NCBI GenBank assembly: GCA_021372245.1
Contig: JAJFUV010000279.1
Coordinates: 1 to 64,000 of the forward strand
Source: Terriglobales bacterium
GTDB taxonomy: Bacteria > Acidobacteriota > Terriglobia > Bryobacterales > Bryobacteraceae
Direction of reading: 5' to 3'
DNA: 64,000 nt
Shown: in pieces, positions 60,732 to 64,000 of the stretch
Numbering within the stretch: the stretch's first letter is position 1
Layout: each line of letters opens with the position of its first letter
Translations under genes and position numbers: made by a program
Notes under the pieces: model-generated
Seen by the model: only the letters and a program-made list of their open reading frames with translations
Told to the model about the DNA's origin: nothing
The model's database searches: none

Positions 60732-61820
60732 ATGAAACCCCTGCCTCTCGTTCTACTGATAGTTGCGGTTTGCACCGCAGCCGACTTCGAAACCGGCGCA
60801 GTGGTTCGTTCCGATGGCGGCCAGTTCAATCAAAACACCATCCCCCAGGTTGCGCGCCTGGGCAACGGGCAGTTGCTGGCGGTCTGGGGAGTGAGAGCGA
60901 AGGACGCCAAACCCGAAAAAGTCTATGGCGCATTCTCGTCCGACGACGCGCGCACGTGGTCTGCACCCAAGCTGCTGTTTTCCGATGCCGAGAAGACCTA
61001 CGGCGACCCGAACATCCTGGTGGACGGGCAGCGGGTGTTCGTCTTCGCCACGCTGGTGAACACGCCGAACAAAATCGACAAGGCATGGACCATGATGATC
61101 CGTAGCGAAGACAACGGGGCGACGTGGTCGAAGGTCTCCGAGTTGGTGATCCCGCGGCAGTACACGCCGGGCAAGCAGCACAACGGGATCGTCCTGCGCG
61201 ACGGCACCTATATGCTGGGCATCTCGTGGGACAAGTGGCCTGAAATGGGCATGGCAGCACGCACGGAAGGGGAGATGAACCTGGTGAGCGGCGTGCTACT
61301 CTCGAAGGATGGCCGTAGGTGGACGCTGCACGGCGCGATTCACACGTATGTCGAGAAACTAACGCCGGGCGGCACCAATGGGCTTTGCGAGCCGTCGATC
61401 GTAGAACTTGCGGACGGCGAAGTGCTCATGATTCTGCGCTCGGGCGATTCGTTCCACTACGAGAGCCGGAGCCGTGACGGCGGGATCGCCTGGTCCCCGC
61501 CGGTGCGGAGTCCGCTGCCGGGACACAACACGCCGACGGCGCTGTGGCGGCTGCAGCAGAATCCCAAAGAAATTGTCGCCGTGTGGAACAATTCACCGCT
61601 CACGCGCTATCCGCTGAGCACGGCCCTTTCGGCCGACGGCGGCAAGACTTGGAGCAAGCCAAAGATCATCGCCCGCACGGAAGGATTGCAGGTCTCCTAT
61701 CCGGGACTCACGCAGGCCACCGATGGGACGATTGTCGCGGTCTGGCAGCAGGGACTGCCGGGCGGAGGACGGGACATCCGTTGGGCACGTTACACGCGCG
61801 AATGGATTCTTGGCAAGTGA
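60732..61820 (+). CDS. secreted BNR/sialidase-like protein
   Basis: A 362-residue protein with a signal peptide (PLPLVLLIVAVCTAADFE). Asp-box-like repeats are SSDDARTWSAP, SEDNGATWSKV, SKDGRRWTLH, SRDGGIAWSPP and SADGGKTWSKP. It shares long identical stretches with the protein at 19404-20525 (GEMxLxSG, TNGLxEP, GHNxPxALWRL), so the two are paralogues. A sugar-lyase or sialidase activity is not proven. It lies next to the divergent glucuronidase operon and upstream of the interrupted secreted-protein gene, all suggesting a polysaccharide-related locus. Confidence 0.85.
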   Translation: MKPLPLVLLIVAVCTAADFETGAVVRSDGGQFNQNTIPQVARLGNGQLLAVWGVRAKDAKPEKVYGAFSSDDARTWSAPKLLFSDAEKTYGDPNILVDGQRVFVFATLVNTPNKIDKAWTMMIRSEDNGATWSKVSELVIPRQYTPGKQHNGIVLRDGTYMLGISWDKWPEMGMAARTEGEMNLVSGVLLSKDGRRWTLHGAIHTYVEKLTPGGTNGLCEPSIVELADGEVLMILRSGDSFHYESRSRDGGIAWSPPVRSPLPGHNTPTALWRLQQNPKEIVAVWNNSPLTRYPLSTALSADGGKTWSKPKIIARTEGLQVSYPGLTQATDGTIVAVWQQGLPGGGRDIRWARYTREWILGK

Positions 61821-61856
61821 ACGGCAGCGCCGGGTGTCTTCCTGAACCGTCTTCGA

Positions 61857-61862
61857 TAGACT
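61857..61862 (+). promoter_or_regulatory. -10 element (TAGACT) of the interrupted gene
   Basis: TAGACT ends 7 nt before the GTG at 61870. Confidence 0.35.
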
Positions 61863-61959
61863 TAAGACCGTGCTCACCAGGAAAGCTTTCCTTGAAACGG
61901 CTTCGGTCGCATTGAGCGCTGCGCTGCGGCTTGGGGCGGATGGGCCCAATCCCGCCGAA

Positions 61960-61963
61960 CTAA
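61960..61963. repeat. target-site duplication CTAA, left copy
   Basis: CTAA directly flanks the left inverted repeat; the matching copy is at 63940-63943. The sequence fits a YTAR-type 4-bp duplication. Confidence 0.75.
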
Positions 61964-61979
61964 CCCGACTTCCGCAGTT
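61964..61979 (+). repeat. left terminal inverted repeat
   Basis: CCCGACTTCCGCAGTT, immediately after CTAA. Confidence 0.8.
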
Positions 61980-62019
61980 GAGCGAATAAAGTCTGTGTTT
62001 TCAGTGTAGGCATAGTCGA

Positions 62020-62033
62020 GTCTTCACTACACG
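62020..62033 (+). repeat. subterminal direct repeat, left copy
   Basis: GTCTTCACTACACG, identical to 63791-63804. It covers the transposase stop codon (62027-62029). Confidence 0.8.
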
Positions 62034-63748
62034 GCCGCAGTTTTCAGCGCTGAGGGCAAGGCCAGTCCGAGGTGCTGCAGCAGGATCGCCTGATGTTCGG
62101 TCGGCTTGCTGACGCACCGCTTGCGGATGGTGATCCCGTTGCGGGTGGGCATGACCACATCGACCAGAGCGATCTCGGCCAGAGCCTCGAAGACTTGCCG
62201 AGGCTCATCCCCCAGCCCGACCTGCCTACAGGTGGCCGCCAGCGTCTTCCATAACACGTACGCCAGGAAACACACCAGAATGTGCGCCTCCACCCTGTCC
62301 TGCCGCTGATGCCAGACTGGCCGCAACTGCAGGTCCGTCTTGTGAATGCGAAAGGCCGCCTCCGCCTCGGTCAGCTGAATGTAGGCGCGCCAGAGTTCCT
62401 CCGGCGTCCAGTCGGTAACGTTGCTGCGCAGCACATAGCAGCCCTCGCTCAGCCGCGCCCACTCGCGCCAGACCTCCGAGCGGCCCCAGCACAGTTGCGC
62501 GAACCCCGCCGCGTTCTCTTCCACGCGCACTTCAAACAAACTGGCCGCCCGGGTGTTCCGGTCCAGCAACCGGCCCACCCGCCGCTCAATCACGCCGGAC
62601 TTCTGCCGCCGCTTCTGGCAACAGACAGCGATCTTCTCAAGTCCCTGCACAACCCGGTTCTCGAACCGTTCGTGCATGGCCTGCTCTTTGGCCTGCCGCT
62701 CCGCGCTGCGGCATAAGATAAAAACCTCCTGACCACCGGGCGCCGGCGCCAGCCGCACTTCCAGCCCGGCGTGCACCCGCTTCCAGTCCGCAGCTCGCAA
62801 CTCGCCCTCAAACTTGCGCAACGAGTTCTTGGCCGTGCCGATGACATAGCGCCGCTGGCCCTCACGCAGGAACTCCACGTTGTCCTGGCTCACCATGCCG
62901 CGGTCCATCACCCAGATGCGGCGGGCGCGCCCGTACAGCCCCTCGACGTGCTCGACCATCTCTTCCAGCGTGGTCGCGTCGTTGCGGTTGCCAGCAAACA
63001 CCTCGTAGCCCAGCGGCATCCCGCAGCGGCTTACCACCAACGCGAGGTTCACTTGCTTGCAGTCCGGCCGGTGATCGCGCGAGTAGCCCCGCACCGCCAG
63101 CGGATTCTTCTCCGCTTCCCCCTCGAAGTACGTGCTGGTCACGTCGTACAACAGCAGGTCGTAATCCAGTTCGAACAATTCGCCCAGCTTCTCTTTGAGG
63201 TGTTTCTCCAGCGCCTTCTTATGAGGCAACAACGCATCCAGCGCCCGATACAATCGGTCCTCGTTCACCTTCTCGGCGGGTACGCCCAGCAGGTCGGCGA
63301 GCGCACTCGAGGTATAGAAACGCTCCGCCAACTGCAGTTCGCTCGACGGCTCGCACAACCGGCCCAGCACCAGGACCATCGCCATCGCCGCCCAGGGAAT
63401 CTCTTCCCGCCCGTTGGGGAGAGCCTCTTCGAAGAAACGATCCAGTTCCAACCGGCGTAACAGCTCCCGCCCCAGCCACACCCCGCCGAACTTGCGACTG
63501 CGCTCGACGCGCACTCGTTTCAGATCGACTTCGACCCACTCCGGCTCGGGCGACGGGAACAGACTCGCCTGCGGCTCGCTACGCTCCTCCGCACAGCGCC
63601 GAACGCCCAGGCGGCCCCGCTCGTCCAACTCGCCCAGGTAGGCCACCACCCGCTGCCGAGGCCCGCACGCTGTCCGGTAGCTTTCCACCAACGCCCAATA
63701 GGCGTGTCGCTTGCCATCCTTCCGGCGATAGCAGCGCCGCAAGTACAT
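62027..63748 (-). CDS. IS1634-like (IS4 superfamily) DDE transposase
   Basis: A 573-residue transposase. The N-terminus (YLRRCYRRKDGKRHAYWALV, RQRVVAYLGELDERG) is typical of the IS1634 group. DDE-type landmarks are LLYDVTSTYFEGE (first Asp), WVMDRGMVSQDNVEFL (second Asp) and, near the C-terminus, LTEAEAAFRIHKTDLQLRPVWH (Glu with following Lys). The gene looks intact, so the element may be active. The ATG at 63748 is followed by basic residues; no strong ribosome site is seen. Confidence 0.88.
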   Translation of the reverse strand: MYLRRCYRRKDGKRHAYWALVESYRTACGPRQRVVAYLGELDERGRLGVRRCAEERSEPQASLFPSPEPEWVEVDLKRVRVERSRKFGGVWLGRELLRRLELDRFFEEALPNGREEIPWAAMAMVLVLGRLCEPSSELQLAERFYTSSALADLLGVPAEKVNEDRLYRALDALLPHKKALEKHLKEKLGELFELDYDLLLYDVTSTYFEGEAEKNPLAVRGYSRDHRPDCKQVNLALVVSRCGMPLGYEVFAGNRNDATTLEEMVEHVEGLYGRARRIWVMDRGMVSQDNVEFLREGQRRYVIGTAKNSLRKFEGELRAADWKRVHAGLEVRLAPAPGGQEVFILCRSAERQAKEQAMHERFENRVVQGLEKIAVCCQKRRQKSGVIERRVGRLLDRNTRAASLFEVRVEENAAGFAQLCWGRSEVWREWARLSEGCYVLRSNVTDWTPEELWRAYIQLTEAEAAFRIHKTDLQLRPVWHQRQDRVEAHILVCFLAYVLWKTLAATCRQVGLGDEPRQVFEALAEIALVDVVMPTRNGITIRKRCVSKPTEHQAILLQHLGLALPSALKTAAV

Positions 63749-63790
63749 AGCCTCATCCTACGCATCTGCGGCCTGGATTCAAGGGGGTAG

Positions 63791-63804
63791 GTCTTCACTA
63801 CACG
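63791..63804 (+). repeat. subterminal direct repeat, right copy
   Basis: GTCTTCACTACACG, same orientation as 62020-62033, located upstream of the transposase gene (43 bp before its ATG). Confidence 0.8.
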
Positions 63805-63923
63805 CGCGTTTCACCACCCGAAAACCGAGCCGAAAACAGACGACGGTGAAAACAAAAGGCGGTGGTCATGTTCACTTGGTCGGGCACCCTCAGAATACCC
63901 GAAAGAAGTTCTCAGCATCCTCG

Positions 63924-63939
63924 AACTGCGGAAGTTGGG
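63924..63939 (-). repeat. right terminal inverted repeat
   Basis: AACTGCGGAAGTTGGG on the plus strand, complementary to the left repeat with one mismatch. Confidence 0.8.
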
Positions 63940-63943
63940 CTAA
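63940..63943. repeat. target-site duplication CTAA, right copy
   Basis: CTAA immediately after the right inverted repeat; the interrupted reading frame resumes here. Confidence 0.75.
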
Positions 63944-64000
63944 GCAACGAGACCTTCCGCCTGCACCTGCACGCCGGACCCGATGGTGTCTGGATCGAAC

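Larger units (their letters stand above)
61964..63939. mobile_element. insertion sequence, 1976 bp, IS1634-like transposase
   Basis: The element is bounded by imperfect 16-bp terminal inverted repeats CCCGACTTCCGCAGTT (left) and CCCAACTTCCGCAGTT (right, read inward), 15 of 16 matching, and by the 4-bp direct repeat CTAA. It contains one long gene, the transposase on the minus strand. Excision in silico restores an open frame across the junction. A 14-bp direct repeat inside both ends (62020-62033, 63791-63804) leaves open that the transposase segment is itself nested within a smaller element. Confidence 0.85.
61870..64000 (+). pseudogene. secreted-protein gene split by an insertion sequence; 3' end beyond the window
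   Basis: From GTG at 61870 the frame reads MLTRKAFLETASVALSAALR, a Tat-like or Sec signal, then LGADGPNPAEL and runs into the insertion element, where it stops at TAA (61987-61989). Joining base 61963 to base 63944 (removing the element and one CTAA copy) continues the same frame as SNETFRLHLHAGPDGVWIE to the window edge. The interruption is therefore recent or at least not decayed at the junction. The family of the intact protein cannot be named from 50 residues. Neighbouring genes suggest a carbohydrate-active secreted enzyme; that is inference. Confidence 0.8.

Overview
The window looks like a chromosome segment of a soil-type acidobacterium, most likely Bryobacterales/Solibacteraceae. This is an inference from gene content: GC-rich coding, a Gfo/Idh/MocA oxidoreductase next to a DUF1080 protein, several secreted BNR/sialidase-like proteins, PEGA and Ig-like secreted proteins, an M56 peptidase fused to a TonB C-terminal domain, and an IS1634-like transposase. 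No species name can be given from sequence alone. Genes are tightly packed, with many 4-bp ATGA overlaps, and no gene-free stretch exceeds 300 bp.

Layout. 1-1.8 kb: sugar-oxidation pair (DUF1080, cut by the window edge, plus Gfo/Idh/MocA). 1.9-7.0 kb (minus): five-gene operon for a group 3b-like NAD(P)-linked NiFe hydrogenase (FeS subunit, cyclic-nucleotide-binding-fold protein, FAD/NAD subunit, small subunit, large subunit) followed by a small membrane-anchored protein; no maturation genes are present. 7.1-10.9 kb (minus): XdhC, MocA-like nucleotidyltransferase, AsmA. 11-17.4 kb (plus): HAD phosphatase, a degenerate hybrid sensor kinase, secreted protein, MFS, TPR and polytopic membrane protein. 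17.4-24.5 kb (plus): PEGA protein, secreted unknown, BNR protein, then a cluster of class IV aminotransferase, SDR, N-acylamino-acid racemase-like enolase and alanine racemase. 24.6-30 kb: REC-GGDEF diguanylate cyclase; on the minus strand three Tad-type pseudopilin-like proteins, an AMIN amidase and a lytic transglycosylase.

30-36 kb (plus): MobA, an orphan Mla-like ATPase, a tiny Tudor-like protein and purQ-purL-purF. 36-42 kb: YtxH protein, BNR protein, lipoprotein, a BlaI repressor with its own inverted-repeat operator and an M56-TonB sensor, convergent with a copper-type P-ATPase. 42-48.4 kb: ceramidase-like hydrolase, response regulator, TonB-like protein, zinc-ribbon protein, HEAT-repeat protein, rsmI and a radical SAM/SPASM protein. 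48.4-54 kb (plus): class II photolyase, TIGR01777 epimerase, Dabb protein, the SRP RNA, dnaX, ybaB and recR. 54-64 kb: secreted GH31 enzyme, MFS transporter, glucuronidase-like glycosidase, another BNR protein, and a secreted-protein gene split by an insertion sequence with 16-bp terminal inverted repeats and a CTAA target duplication; removing the element restores the frame exactly.

The most general signal is regulatory. About fourteen genes that begin transcription units have a TANNNT-like -10 hexamer ending only 6-12 nt before the start codon, usually without a Shine-Dalgarno sequence, which suggests widespread leaderless mRNAs. Other points of interest are the 13-nt gap between the SRP RNA and dnaX, the hybrid kinase that appears to have lost its phosphotransfer residues, the cyclic-nucleotide-fold gene embedded by overlaps in the hydrogenase operon, and a shared spacer motif in two BNR-gene promoters.
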